Origin: Bacillota bacterium
GTDB taxonomy: Bacteria > Bacillota > Clostridia > Oscillospirales > Ethanoligenentaceae
Direction of reading: 5' to 3'
DNA: 32,410 nt
Assembly: GCA_023391835.1 (NCBI GenBank)
Contig: JAEWAE010000033.1
Span: 1-32,410, forward strand
Shown here: positions 7,220 through 15,600 of the stretch, in pieces
Layout: every line of letters begins with the position of its first letter
Position numbering within the stretch: the first letter of the stretch is position 1
The notes under the pieces: generated by a model
Seen by the model: only the letters and a program-made list of their open reading frames with translations
Told to the model about the DNA's origin: nothing
Database searches by the model: none
Made by a program: the position numbers and the translations under genes

Positions 7220-7296
7220 ACCCGGATCATCCGTCCGGCCCTTTGGGGCCGTTTAGCTTGAAAACCGCCGGGTTCGCCGTGGCGGCGGTATGGAGG
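7220..7296 (+). promoter_or_regulatory. rpmI-rplT spacer with competing hairpins
   Basis: ACCCGG (7220-7225) can pair with CCGGGT (7268-7273), closing a domain that holds a clean hairpin CGGCCC-TTTG-GGGCCG (7236-7251). A second fold, ACCGCC (7264-7269) with GGCGGT (7284-7289), uses overlapping bases and so excludes the first; it ends right beside the rplT ribosome binding site (TGGAGG, 7291-7296). This could be translational control of rplT, or RNA processing; it is inferred from pairing only. Confidence 0.35.
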
Positions 7297-7306
7297 TTAT
7301 ATTGAG

Positions 7307-7660
7307 ATGGCTAGAATAAAGGGCGCGTTGATGACGCGCAAGAGAAGAAAAAAGATCCTGAAGCTGGCAAAGGGCTATTGGGGTGGCAAGAGCCGGCTTT
7401 TCCGTACGGCCAATCAGGCCGTGATGAAGTCTCTTTCTTACGCCTATGTGGGGCGCAAGCGCAGAAAGCGGGATTTCCGCGCGCTGTGGATCACCCGGAT
7501 TTCCGCGGGGTGTAAGGTCAACGGCATCAATTATTCCCGGTTTATCAACGGCCTGAAAAAGGCGAACGTCACGCTCAACCGGAAAATGCTGTCGGAGCTT
7601 GCGGTGGGTGACCCGAAGGGTTTCACCGCGCTGGTGGAAAAAGCAAAAGCGGCTCTCTGA
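7307..7660 (+). CDS. rplT: 50S ribosomal protein L20
   Basis: A 117-residue rRNA-binding protein needed early in 50S assembly and, in this operon, the usual autoregulator. It starts MARIKGALMTRKRRKKILKL and carries the family segments KGYWGGKSRLFRTANQAVMKS, YAYVGRKRRKRDFRALWITRI and NGINYSRFINGLKKANV. Length and start are normal; the TGGAGG ribosome binding site is 10 bp upstream. Followed by a 10-bp-stem hairpin (7671-7699). Confidence 0.98.
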   Translation: MARIKGALMTRKRRKKILKLAKGYWGGKSRLFRTANQAVMKSLSYAYVGRKRRKRDFRALWITRISAGCKVNGINYSRFINGLKKANVTLNRKMLSELAVGDPKGFTALVEKAKAAL

Positions 7661-7670
7661 GTTGATCTTG

Positions 7671-7699
7671 GGCCCGGGGACGGGAAACGTTCCCGGGCC
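7671..7699 (+). terminator. Hairpin after rplT, probable (weak) terminator
   Basis: GGCCCGGGGA (7671-7680) pairs with TTCCCGGGCC (7690-7699) over 10 bp with a 9-nt loop. The following bases (TTATACTATGATTT) are T-rich but not a solid U tract, so it may end or only attenuate the ribosomal operon transcript. Confidence 0.55.
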
Positions 7700-7804
7700 T
7701 TATACTATGATTTGGCGGTCCGCTTCGGCAAGCATGCTGCTTCGGCAAACCTGTTGCTGTGGCAACTCGCTGCCGAAAACGGACTATGCCACGGGGGCGG
7801 TGTT

Positions 7805-8599
7805 TTGGAACAGATCCGGAGCCGGGAAAACGGCTTGGTGCGGGAGTATGTGCGTCTGCGGGACGACCGACGGCAGCGTTACGCCGCCCGCCGGTTTGTG
7901 CTGGAAGGGGTGCGCCTGTGCGGGGACGCGCTGCGCAGCGGCGTACCCATCGACCGCGCATTTTTTACCGCCCGGGCGCTGGCGCATCAGGCGGGGCTGG
8001 CCGCGGAGCTGACCGCCTCCGGCGCCGCCGTGTGGGAAATCGACGACCCTGTGGCCCGAAAAATGGGTGACACCCGCACGCCCCAGGGGGTATTCGCCAT
8101 CGCCGCCATGCTTGACAAAAATCTGGAACCGGATACAATAGACCGTAACGGCGTCTATGTGGCGCTGGAAAACCTGCAGGACCCGGGCAATCTGGGCACG
8201 GTGCTGCGCACGGCGGAGGCTCTCGGGCTCGGCGGCGTGCTGCTCAGCACCGGATGCGCCGACGTGTACGGCCCGAAAACCGTACGGGCCAGCATGGGGG
8301 CCGTTTTTCGGCTGCCGGTCTGGCCGACGGAGGATCTGCCCGATGTGCTGCGGCAGCTGAGCGGCCGAGGGCTGCTCACCCTGGCGTCGGTGCCCGACGC
8401 CAGTGCCGGCAGCATCCTTGCCGTCGCCCCGCGGGGCGGGGCGGTGGTGGCCGTGGGCAACGAGGGCGCCGGCCTGACGGCGGAATGTGCCGCCGCCTGC
8501 CGGGAGCGCGTGACCATCCCCATGCGGGGGCGGGCCGAGTCGCTCAACGCCGCCGGGGCCGCCGCCATCCTGATGTGGGAACTGATGAAAAACAGGTGA
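7805..8599 (+). CDS. TrmH/SpoU-family RNA 2'-O-methyltransferase (probably 23S rRNA)
   Basis: A SAM-dependent RNA ribose methyltransferase with a trefoil-knot (SPOUT) fold, acting in the cytosol. The 264-residue protein has an N-terminal substrate-binding domain (QIRSRENGLVREYVRLRDDR, RFVLEGVRL) and the SpoU motifs: LENLQDPGNLGTVLRTAEALG (motif 1), VVAVGNEGAGLT (motif 2) and IPMRGRAESLNAAGAAAILMWE (motif 3). The gene next to rplT in many Firmicutes (ysgA-like) encodes such an enzyme. The start is placed at TTG 7805, where GGGGGCGG (7793-7800) serves as ribosome binding site and the protein begins like relatives (MEQIRS); an upstream TTG at 7712 would add 31 residues of unlikely sequence. The exact rRNA target is unknown. 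Confidence 0.9.
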   Translation: MEQIRSRENGLVREYVRLRDDRRQRYAARRFVLEGVRLCGDALRSGVPIDRAFFTARALAHQAGLAAELTASGAAVWEIDDPVARKMGDTRTPQGVFAIAAMLDKNLEPDTIDRNGVYVALENLQDPGNLGTVLRTAEALGLGGVLLSTGCADVYGPKTVRASMGAVFRLPVWPTEDLPDVLRQLSGRGLLTLASVPDASAGSILAVAPRGGAVVAVGNEGAGLTAECAAACRERVTIPMRGRAESLNAAGAAAILMWELMKNR

Positions 8600-8622
8600 A
8601 AGCGGGGGTGAGCCCCGTTTTC
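8599..8622 (+). terminator. Terminator after the rRNA methyltransferase gene
   Basis: AAAGCGGGG (8599-8607) pairs with CCCCGTTTT (8613-8621) around a 5-nt loop, the A/T part of the stem doubling as a short U tract. It overlaps the stop codon of the methyltransferase gene and separates that gene from dprA. Confidence 0.6.
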
Positions 8623-8698
8623 ACATGCTTTTGATAGTCCGGCCGTTTCCCGCGCCGCCGGCGCGGGGGTTGACAGAGAGGGAAGGCGGGCGGTATCC

Positions 8699-9865
8699 TT
8701 GGATCAGGTCGAGCAGTGGATATGGCTGGCGCAGGCCACGGGAGCCGGCAGCCCCAAATCCGGCCTGCTGCTGGATCGTTTCGGCAGTGCCGAGGCGGTC
8801 TATACGGCGGGCCCCGCCGAGCTGGAGCGTGTGTCTGGGCTGACCGCGCACGATCGTGCGCGCCTGGGCGACAAATCCCTTGCCGGCGCCCAGGATATCG
8901 TCGGGCGCTGTTTGACGCTGGGCTGCCGGGTCATGACCCGGGGGGATGCCGAGTATCCGCCCGCGCTGCATGAAATTTACGCGCCGCCCTGTGTGCTCTA
9001 TGTGATGGGGCGGCTCCCGGGCCCCGACACGCTGGCTCTGGCCATGGTGGGCACCCGCCGCCCCACCGCCTACGGCGTCGAGGCGGCCACCCGGCTGGCC
9101 GTGGGGCTTGCCGTGCAGGGGGCGGTGGTGGTCAGCGGTCTTGCCTACGGCATCGACACGGCCGCCCATAAGGGCGCCATCAAGGGAGGCGGGCAGACGG
9201 TGGCCGTCATCGGCTGCGGCGTGGATTACAATTATCCCGCGGGCAACCGGGAACTGCACCGGCTCATCGCCTCCCACGGGGCGGTGGTGTCGGAATATCC
9301 GCCGGGCACCCGGCCTTTTACCTCCAATTTCCCCATTCGGAACCGGATTATCGCCGGGCTTTCGCGGGGGACGGTGGTGGTGGAAGCCGGCGGCCGCAGC
9401 GGCGCGCTCATCACCGCCGGCATGGCGGCCGAGTCGGGGCGGGATGTTTTCGCCGTGCCGGGCAGCATTTTCAGCCCCATGAGCGAGGGTACCAACCGTC
9501 TGTTGCGGGACGGTGCCAAGCTCTGCTGCGGCGTCGCGGATATTTTGGAAGAATATCCGTCGTTTGTCACGCAAAGCCTAGAGGATACACCGGCCGAATC
9601 CGGCCCGGGCCCAATGGCTGAGCCGCCGCAAGCCCCCGCTCAGCAGGCGCTGCTGCCCGAGCCGGCGCCGAAACGCCGTCAGCCGGCCGGGCTCAGCCCC
9701 GTGCAGGCCGCAGTATACGGCCGGCTCACCGCCGAACCCACTCACGTGGACCGCATCGCTCTTGAGGCCAATCTGGAACCGAGGCTGGTGCTGTCGGCCC
9801 TGACGGTGCTGGAAGTGCAGGGTTTCGCCCGCTCGCTGCCCGGTCGGCGGTTCACAGCCGTCTGA
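8699..9865 (+). CDS. dprA: DNA-processing protein DprA (Smf)
   Basis: DprA binds incoming single-stranded DNA and loads RecA during transformation; it is also kept in many non-competent bacteria. The 388-residue protein has an N-terminal SAM-like region (about 1-80), the Rossmann-like core with MVGTRRPTAYG, VVSGLAYGIDTAAHKGA, VIGCGVDYNYPAGN, SEYPPGTRPFTSNFPIRNRIIAGLS and EAGGRSGALITAGMAAESGRDVFAVPG, and a C-terminal winged-helix domain (about 325-385), joined by a Pro-rich linker. The start is TTG with GGGAAGG upstream; no better in-frame start exists. dprA-topA-trmFO is a conserved Firmicutes order. Confidence 0.95.
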   Translation: MDQVEQWIWLAQATGAGSPKSGLLLDRFGSAEAVYTAGPAELERVSGLTAHDRARLGDKSLAGAQDIVGRCLTLGCRVMTRGDAEYPPALHEIYAPPCVLYVMGRLPGPDTLALAMVGTRRPTAYGVEAATRLAVGLAVQGAVVVSGLAYGIDTAAHKGAIKGGGQTVAVIGCGVDYNYPAGNRELHRLIASHGAVVSEYPPGTRPFTSNFPIRNRIIAGLSRGTVVVEAGGRSGALITAGMAAESGRDVFAVPGSIFSPMSEGTNRLLRDGAKLCCGVADILEEYPSFVTQSLEDTPAESGPGPMAEPPQAPAQQALLPEPAPKRRQPAGLSPVQAAVYGRLTAEPTHVDRIALEANLEPRLVLSALTVLEVQGFARSLPGRRFTAV

Positions 9866-9940
9866 ACGGGCGTAAAATAGGATGTACCAAGTAAAAATGT
9901 CGCTGCCGGCTGCGGCCGGGGCGTTTCAAGGTGATGGAAC

Positions 9941-12241
9941 ATGTCAGATCTGCTGATTGTGGAATCCCCCGCCAAAGCCCATACGATTAAAAAGTATCTG
10001 GGACGGGGATATAATGTGATTGCTTCCATGGGTCATGTGCGCGACTTGCCGAAAAGTCGCATGGGCGTGGATATCGAGCACAATTTTGAACCGAAGTATA
10101 TCCCCATCCGGGGCAAAGCCGACCTGATCAAATCCCTCAAAAAAGAGGCAAAGGCCAGCCGGAAAATCTATCTTGCCACCGACCCTGACCGCGAGGGGGA
10201 GGCCATCAGCTGGCACTTGGCAAAGCTGCTGGGGCTGGACGAATCTTCCGCCCAGCGGGTGACCTTCAACGAGATCACCAAGTCGGCGGTCAAGGAGGGC
10301 ATCCAGCATCCGCGCACCATCGATCTCAATCTGGTGGATGCCTATCAGGCCCGCCGGATTCTCGACCGTATCGTGGGCTACAAGCTCAGCCCTTTTTTAT
10401 GGAAAAAGATTCGCCCCGGCCTTTCCGCCGGGCGTGTGCAGTCGGTGGCGGTGCGGCTGATTGTCGACCGGGAGGAAGAAATCCGGGCCTTCCAGCCCGT
10501 GGAATACTGGACCATCGAGGCCGCCGAGCTGTGCAAGGCGGGGGCTAAAAAGCCGTTTGCCGCCCGTTTTTACGGCGACGCCAATGGCAAAATCGATATT
10601 GCCAACAAGGAGCAGGCGGACCAAATCCTCGCCGAAATCGGCGACAACCCCTTTGTGGTGGCTTCGGTGCGCAAAAGCGAGCGCCGGCGCTCCCCGGCGG
10701 CACCTTTCACCACCTCCACCATGCAGCAGGAGGCGTCGAAGCGGCTCAATTTCCAGGCACGGCGCACCATGCGCGCGGCGCAGGAGCTCTATGAGGGCGT
10801 GGAAGTGGAAAAGATGGGCGCCGTGGGCCTGATCACCTACATGCGCACCGACTCCATCCGCATCGCCGCAGAGGCACAGCAGGCCGCCGCCCAGTATATC
10901 TGCGACACCTTCGGCGCGGAGTATCTGCCCGAAAAGCCGCGAGTCTATAAATCCCGCGCCGGCGCGCAGGACGCTCACGAGGCCATCCGCCCCACCATGC
11001 CGGAAATGAGCCCCGACCGGGTGAAAGCCAGCCTTTCTTCCGACCAGTACCGGCTTTATAAGCTCATCTGGGAACGTTTCACCGCTTCCCAGATGGCCAA
11101 CGAAATTCTCGACACCGTGTCGGCCGATATTTCCGCCGGCAAATATATTTTCAAAGCCTCCGGCAGCACCGTGCGGTTTAAGGGTTTCTCGGCGGTTTAC
11201 GAGAGCGAGGAGGAAAAGAGCGACCTGAAGCCTCTGCCTCCCCTTGAAAAAGGTGACGCGCTCACCGTCGACGGCCTGGCCGCCGAGCAGCATTTCACCC
11301 AGCCGCCGGCCCGCTATTCCGAAGCGACGCTCATCAAGGCGCTGGAAGAAAACGGCATCGGCCGGCCGAGCACCTATGCCACCACCATCACCACCATCCT
11401 GCAGCGTCTCTATGTGGAGCGGGACGGACGGCAGCTGGTGCCCACCCCGCTGGGCGAAGTCACCACCAAGCTCATGCGGGAGCACTTTTCCAACATCGTG
11501 GACGTGGATTTTACCGCTCATATGGAGCACGACCTCGACCGCATCGAGGAGGGCCAGTGCAACTGGGTGGACGTGCTGTCGGCTTTTTACAACGGCTTTT
11601 CCCAGACTCTCGACCAGGCGGAAAAAGACCTGGGCGACGTGCATATGAAAGTACCTGACGAAGTCACCGATATCAAATGCGAGCTGTGCGGGCGCAACAT
11701 GGTCATCAAGACCGGCCGCTACGGCAAATTTCTCGCCTGCCCCGGCTACCCCGAGTGCAAAAACACCAAACCCATCGTGCAGGAAACAGGCGCCTTCTGC
11801 CCCCTGTGCGGCGGCCGGGTGCTGATGAAGAAATCCCGCAGCGGCAAGAAATATTACGGCTGCGAGCACAATCCCACCTGCCCCTTTATGACGTGGGATG
11901 TCCCCCTGACCGAAAAATGCCCCCGCTGCGGCGGCAGCCTTTTCAAGCGCCAGCGCGGCGGCATGAAATACTGCCCCAACCAGGCTTGCCGCTGGCAGGA
12001 AGACGGCGGCGTCGCCGAGCCGCCCTCCGGCACCCACCGGCCGGCTCAGCCTGCTCAGGCGGAGGGCGAGATCGCCGGGGGCAAGACCGCCGCCCCCAAG
12101 GCTGCCGCGGCCAAAAAGCCCGCCACGAAAAAGCCCGCGGCGAAAAAGACGACGGCCCGCAGGACGACGAAAAAACCGGCGGCCGCCAAAAAGACCGCAC
12201 CCCGCGGCGGAAGCCCGGCGGACGAAGGGACGGCCTCATGA
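9941..12241 (+). CDS. topA: DNA topoisomerase I (type IA)
   Basis: Relaxes negative supercoils through a transient 5'-phosphotyrosine link. The 766-residue protein has the Toprim domain (LLIVESPAKAHTIKKYLG, acidic motif ATDPDREGEAISWHLA), the DNA gate region LSAGRVQSVAVRLIVDREEEI, and the catalytic tyrosine in GLITYMRTDS (Tyr300). Residues about 580-690 carry three zinc ribbons (CELC...C..C, CPLC...C..C, CPRC...C..C). The last 50 residues are a Lys/Ala/Pro-rich, histone-H1-like tail (AAAKKPATKKPAAKKTTARR), probably for DNA binding. The ATG start has AAGGTGATGG upstream. Its TGA stop overlaps the ATG of trmFO by 4 bases (ATGA), implying coupled translation. Confidence 0.97.
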   Translation: MSDLLIVESPAKAHTIKKYLGRGYNVIASMGHVRDLPKSRMGVDIEHNFEPKYIPIRGKADLIKSLKKEAKASRKIYLATDPDREGEAISWHLAKLLGLDESSAQRVTFNEITKSAVKEGIQHPRTIDLNLVDAYQARRILDRIVGYKLSPFLWKKIRPGLSAGRVQSVAVRLIVDREEEIRAFQPVEYWTIEAAELCKAGAKKPFAARFYGDANGKIDIANKEQADQILAEIGDNPFVVASVRKSERRRSPAAPFTTSTMQQEASKRLNFQARRTMRAAQELYEGVEVEKMGAVGLITYMRTDSIRIAAEAQQAAAQYICDTFGAEYLPEKPRVYKSRAGAQDAHEAIRPTMPEMSPDRVKASLSSDQYRLYKLIWERFTASQMANEILDTVSADISAGKYIFKASGSTVRFKGFSAVYESEEEKSDLKPLPPLEKGDALTVDGLAAEQHFTQPPARYSEATLIKALEENGIGRPSTYATTITTILQRLYVERDGRQLVPTPLGEVTTKLMREHFSNIVDVDFTAHMEHDLDRIEEGQCNWVDVLSAFYNGFSQTLDQAEKDLGDVHMKVPDEVTDIKCELCGRNMVIKTGRYGKFLACPGYPECKNTKPIVQETGAFCPLCGGRVLMKKSRSGKKYYGCEHNPTCPFMTWDVPLTEKCPRCGGSLFKRQRGGMKYCPNQACRWQEDGGVAEPPSGTHRPAQPAQAEGEIAGGKTAAPKAAAAKKPATKKPAAKKTTARRTTKKPAAAKKTAPRGGSPADEGTAS

Positions 12242-13572
12242 GCGTGACGGTAGTCGGAGCGGGCCTCGCGGGCTGCGAAGCCGCGTGGCAGATCGCCGCC
12301 CAGGGAGTGCCGGTGACCCTGTGGGAAATGAAGCCCGTCAAATACACCCCGGCGCATCACAGCCCCGATTTTGCGGAGCTGATCTGCTCCAATTCCCTGC
12401 GGGCCGACCGGCTGGAAAACGCCGTGGGCCTGCTCAAAGAGGAAATGCGCCGCCTCGGCTCGCTTATCATGGCCTGCGCCGACGCGACCCGGGTGCCCGC
12501 TGGCGGTGCGCTGGCGGTGGACCGGGAGGCTTTTTCCCGCAGCGTGACCGCACATATCCGCAGCCACCCGCTCATCACGGTGCGGCAGGGGGAGCTGGAT
12601 GCCGTCCCCGACGGACCGTGCGTCATCGCCACCGGCCCGCTCACGAGCGAGCCCATGGAGCGCGCCGTCCAGGCCCTTTGCGGCGGGGAATACCTTCACT
12701 TTGTGGATGCGGTGGCTCCCATCGTCGCGTTCGACTCCCTCGACCCCACCCATTATTTTTTTGCGGCGCGGTACGGCCGGGGCGGGGCCGATTACATCAA
12801 TTGCCCCATGGATGAGGCGGAATACACGGCTTTTGTGCGGGAACTGGTGGGCGCCCAGACCGCGAAGCTCCACGATTTCGACGAAAAAGCCCTTAAAGTA
12901 TTCGAGGGCTGCATGCCCGTGGAGGTCATGGCCGCCCGTGGGCCGGATACCCTGCGCTTCGGCCCCCTCAAGCCGGTGGGCCTGCCCGACCCGCGCACCG
13001 GCCGGCTGCCCTATGCCGTGGTGCAGCTGCGGCGGGATAATGCCGCCGGCAGCCTTTACAACATGGTCGGTTTCCAGACCCACCTGACCTTCCCCGAGCA
13101 AAAGCGGGTCTTTTCGATGATCCCGGGGCTGGAACACGCACAGTTCGTGCGCTATGGGGTGATGCACCGCAACACCTACCTGGCCTCCCCGGCGCTGCTG
13201 GATGCGTTTTACCGCCTGCGGCGGGAGCCACGGGTGTTTTTCGCGGGCCAGATGACCGGCGTGGAGGGATATGTGGAATCCGCCGCATCCGGCCTTGCGG
13301 CCGGCTTCAACTGTGCGCGGCAGACGCGGGGCCTTGCTCCCGTCGATTTCACGTCCGACACGGCCATCGGCGCGCTGGCCCATTACATCAGCTCCGGCGA
13401 CCCGGGGCATTTCGACCCGATGAACGTCAACTTCGGCATCATGGCCCCTTTGGGGGAGAAAATACGGGACAAGCGCCGCCGGTACGAAGCCGTGGCCCGG
13501 CGGGCGCTTGCCGAGGTCGACGGCATTCGCCGGGCGGCGGGCAACGAAGCGGCGGAAAGGCAGGCTGATTGA
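12238..13572 (+). CDS. trmFO: Methylenetetrahydrofolate-tRNA-(uracil-5-)-methyltransferase TrmFO
   Basis: A folate- and FAD-dependent enzyme that makes m5U54 in the T-loop of tRNA, the route used by most Gram-positive bacteria instead of SAM-dependent TrmA. The 444-residue protein opens with the FAD-binding motif VVGAGLAGCEAAW, then LWEMKPVKYTPAHHSPDFAELICSNS-type family sequence, INCPMDEAEY, FEGCMPVEVMA, LRFGPLKPVGL, NMVGFQTHLTFPEQKRVF and the C-terminal FAD segment FFAGQMTGVEGYVESAASGL. The start is the ATG that overlaps the topA stop codon; an in-frame opening further upstream is only topA read in another frame. Length matches the family. Confidence 0.97.
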   Translation: MSVTVVGAGLAGCEAAWQIAAQGVPVTLWEMKPVKYTPAHHSPDFAELICSNSLRADRLENAVGLLKEEMRRLGSLIMACADATRVPAGGALAVDREAFSRSVTAHIRSHPLITVRQGELDAVPDGPCVIATGPLTSEPMERAVQALCGGEYLHFVDAVAPIVAFDSLDPTHYFFAARYGRGGADYINCPMDEAEYTAFVRELVGAQTAKLHDFDEKALKVFEGCMPVEVMAARGPDTLRFGPLKPVGLPDPRTGRLPYAVVQLRRDNAAGSLYNMVGFQTHLTFPEQKRVFSMIPGLEHAQFVRYGVMHRNTYLASPALLDAFYRLRREPRVFFAGQMTGVEGYVESAASGLAAGFNCARQTRGLAPVDFTSDTAIGALAHYISSGDPGHFDPMNVNFGIMAPLGEKIRDKRRRYEAVARRALAEVDGIRRAAGNEAAERQAD

Positions 13573-13573
13573 C

Positions 13574-14587
13574 ATGAAAATCATCATGGATGGATTCGGC
13601 GGCGACCACGCGCCGGACGAGGTGATTAAAGGGGCCCGGCAGGCGGCCGATGACTTCGGCGCCGAAATCATTCTCGCAGGGCGGGAAAGCACCCTGCGGG
13701 AGCGGGCGCAGGCTCTGGGGGTTTCCCTCGACGGCATCGGCATCCTCGATGCACCCGACGTCATTTCCATGGAAGATGCGCCCACGGATGTGGTGCGGGC
13801 TAAAAAAAACTCCTCCATGGCGGTGGGGCTGCGCGCCATCGCTGCCGGCGAGGGTGACGCGTTTGTGTCGGCGGGCAGCACCGGCGCGCTGGTGGTGGGT
13901 GCCCGCACCTATGTGCGCTGCATCCCGGGGCTGCGCCGTGCGGCTCTGTCGCCGCTGGTGCCCTGCAACACCGGCTGCTACATGCTGCTCGATTCCGGCG
14001 CAAACGCCGAGTGCCGGCCGGATATGCTGCTCCATTTCGGCTATATGGGCTCGATCTATATGGAAAAGGTGCTGCATATCAAAAAACCCCGCGTGGGCCT
14101 TGCCAACATCGGCACCGAGCCGACCAAAGGCACCGATCTGCAGCGCGAAGCCTATAAACTGCTTCAGGAATCGTCCCTCAACTTCGTGGGCAACGTGGAA
14201 GGGCGGGCCATCCCCCTGGGCGTGTGCGACGTGGTGGTGACCGACGGCTTTACCGGCAACATGATCCTCAAAACCACCGAAGGGGTGGGGCTTGCCTTCG
14301 CCGGCAACGTCAAAAGTATTTTCAAACGCAACGCCTTCACCATGATGGCCGGCGCGCTGGTGATGGGCGGTCTTAGAGATTTCAAAAAGAAAATGGATTA
14401 CACCGAATACGGCGGCGCACCGCTGATGGGCATTGCCCGGCCGGTCATCAAGGCCCACGGCAGCTCCACCGCCAAGGCTTTCCGCAACGCGGTGCGGCAG
14501 GCAGTGTCGTTTGTGGATGAGGGCGTCATCGGCGACATTCAAAAAAGCCTGCCCAAACTGGAAAAGCAGGACGAAACTCCGGCCTGA
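13574..14587 (+). CDS. plsX: Phosphate acyltransferase PlsX
   Basis: Converts acyl-ACP plus phosphate to acyl-phosphate, the acyl donor for PlsY in phospholipid synthesis; a peripheral membrane enzyme. The 337-residue protein starts MKIIMDGFGGDHAPDEVIKG and has the family blocks FVSAGSTGALVVGARTYV, ANIGTEPTKGTDLQREAYKLL, VEGRAIPLGVCDVVVTDGFTGNMILK and YGGAPLMGIARPVIKAHGSS. ATG 13574 follows the trmFO stop by one base and fits the family N-terminus; 22 more in-frame residues upstream come from inside trmFO. The next gene is acyl carrier protein, its substrate carrier, separated by a structured spacer. Confidence 0.97.
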   Translation: MKIIMDGFGGDHAPDEVIKGARQAADDFGAEIILAGRESTLRERAQALGVSLDGIGILDAPDVISMEDAPTDVVRAKKNSSMAVGLRAIAAGEGDAFVSAGSTGALVVGARTYVRCIPGLRRAALSPLVPCNTGCYMLLDSGANAECRPDMLLHFGYMGSIYMEKVLHIKKPRVGLANIGTEPTKGTDLQREAYKLLQESSLNFVGNVEGRAIPLGVCDVVVTDGFTGNMILKTTEGVGLAFAGNVKSIFKRNAFTMMAGALVMGGLRDFKKKMDYTEYGGAPLMGIARPVIKAHGSSTAKAFRNAVRQAVSFVDEGVIGDIQKSLPKLEKQDETPA

Positions 14588-14590
14588 ACG

Positions 14591-14636
14591 GGGCATACCA
14601 TAGTGGTGAGCCCGCCGGTGGCGGGCCGAGATGCCC
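14591..14636 (+). ncRNA. Three-way-junction RNA fold between plsX and acpP
   Basis: The 46-nt stretch folds without unpaired ends: GGGCAT (14591-14596) pairs with ATGCCC (14631-14636) and encloses a small hairpin ACCA-TAG-TGGT (14597-14607) and a strong hairpin GCCCGCC-GGT-GGCGGGC (14610-14626). It starts 3 bases after the plsX stop and ends 9 bases before the acpP ribosome binding site. No U tract follows, so it is not a normal terminator. It may be an mRNA-stability or translation-control element; no known class was recognised. Confidence 0.4.
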
Positions 14637-14658
14637 ATGAGGCCGGGAGGTGATGGCT

Positions 14659-14892
14659 TTGGTGCTGGAAAAGGTGCGCACACTGGTGGCCGAGCAGTTC
14701 GACGTCGACGAAGAGGACATCGGGGCGGATACGACCTTTGAGGAGCTGGGCGCCGACTCGTTCGACATTGCGGAGCTGGTGGCCGCCCTGGAGGAAGAAT
14801 TCGACATCGAGCTGCCGGCGGAAACCGCCGAACGCGTTGCGACCGTAGGCGATGCCGCCGCGGCGGTGCGCCGGAATCTGCCCAAATCGTAA
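14659..14892 (+). CDS. acpP: Acyl carrier protein
   Basis: Carries growing acyl chains on a 4'-phosphopantetheine arm in fatty acid synthesis. The 77-residue acidic protein has the attachment motif GADSFD (Ser34), a mild variant of the usual GADSLD, and the FEELG and ELVAALEEEFDIELP helices. The start is debatable: GTG 14650 and ATG 14653 overlap or crowd the GGGAGG at 14645-14650, while TTG 14659 lies 8 bp from it and yields MVLEKVRTLVAEQ, the usual ACP N-terminus; TTG is therefore preferred. It sits between plsX and rnc, a common order. Confidence 0.93.
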   Translation: MVLEKVRTLVAEQFDVDEEDIGADTTFEELGADSFDIAELVAALEEEFDIELPAETAERVATVGDAAAAVRRNLPKS

Positions 14893-14919
14893 CGCGCCGT
14901 CAGGAAGATCGGGGAGCAT

Positions 14920-15600
14920 ATGATCGAGGAACTGGAAAAAAATCTGGATTATCATTTTCACGACCGGGAGCTGCTGCTGCACGCGCTGACCCACTCATCC
15001 TATGCCAATGAGATGAGGGAAAAGGGCCTGACCAGCAACGAGCGGCTGGAGTTTCTGGGCGATGCGGTGCTGGGCATCGTGGTGGCAGATTATCTTTTCC
15101 GCCACCATGCCCATGTGCCGGAGGGCGAGCTGACCCGTCTGCGGGCCATGATGGTCTGCGAAAAATCGCTGCACGAATTCGCACTGGAAATCTCTCTGGG
15201 GCGTTTTTTGCGTCTGGGGCGCGGGGAGGAAAATTCGGGCGGCCGGGAGCGCTCCTCCATCCTGGCGGACGCTTTCGAGGCCGTCATCGCCGCCATTTAT
15301 CTCGACGGCGGTATGGAAGAAGCCCGTCGGTATGTCACCCGGTTTGCCGACGAGTTCTTCTCCTCCCGTCTGTCGGGGGACGTGACCGATTACAAGACCA
15401 TGCTGCAGGAAATCGTGCAGAAAAACCCGGGCGAGAAGCTTGAATATGTGCTCACGGGCGAATCCGGCCCCGACCACGACAAGCAGTTCGTGGTGGAGGT
15501 GCACCTGGATGAAAACGCCATCGGCACCGGCCGGGGCGGCAGCAAGAAAGAGGCCGAGCAGATGGCCGCCAAAGAGGCCCTGGCGCTGATGGGGCTGTGA
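14920..15600 (+). CDS. rnc: Ribonuclease III
   Basis: Cleaves double-stranded RNA, chiefly in rRNA maturation and antisense/mRNA turnover. The 226-residue protein has the catalytic signature NERLEFLGDAVLG (residues 40-52, with the metal-binding Glu and Asp), a second acidic site at ILADAFEAVIAAIYLDGG, and a C-terminal double-stranded-RNA-binding domain (about 155-226, ending GSKKEAEQMAAKEAL). A GGGGAG ribosome binding site precedes the ATG. The stop overlaps the GTG start of the next gene (GTGA). Confidence 0.97.
   Translation: MIEELEKNLDYHFHDRELLLHALTHSSYANEMREKGLTSNERLEFLGDAVLGIVVADYLFRHHAHVPEGELTRLRAMMVCEKSLHEFALEISLGRFLRLGRGEENSGGRERSSILADAFEAVIAAIYLDGGMEEARRYVTRFADEFFSSRLSGDVTDYKTMLQEIVQKNPGEKLEYVLTGESGPDHDKQFVVEVHLDENAIGTGRGGSKKEAEQMAAKEALALMGL

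Noticed and set aside
8670..8699. TTGACA and TATCCT with 18-bp spacing before dprA
   Set aside because: The predicted transcript would start downstream of the TTG start codon of dprA, so it cannot supply its ribosome binding site; probably coincidental.
10397..12037. 546-residue open frame antisense to topA
   Set aside because: Shadow of topA on the opposite strand; composition unlike real proteins of the window.
12120..12200. Lys/Ala-coding repeats in topA considered as a DNA repeat or CRISPR-like array
   Set aside because: Repeat units are irregular and explained by the Lys/Ala-rich protein tail; there are no constant repeats with unique spacers anywhere in the window.
12055..13908. 617-residue open frame antisense to topA end, trmFO and plsX start
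   Set aside because: Same codon-bias shadow effect; no ribosome binding site or recognisable domain.
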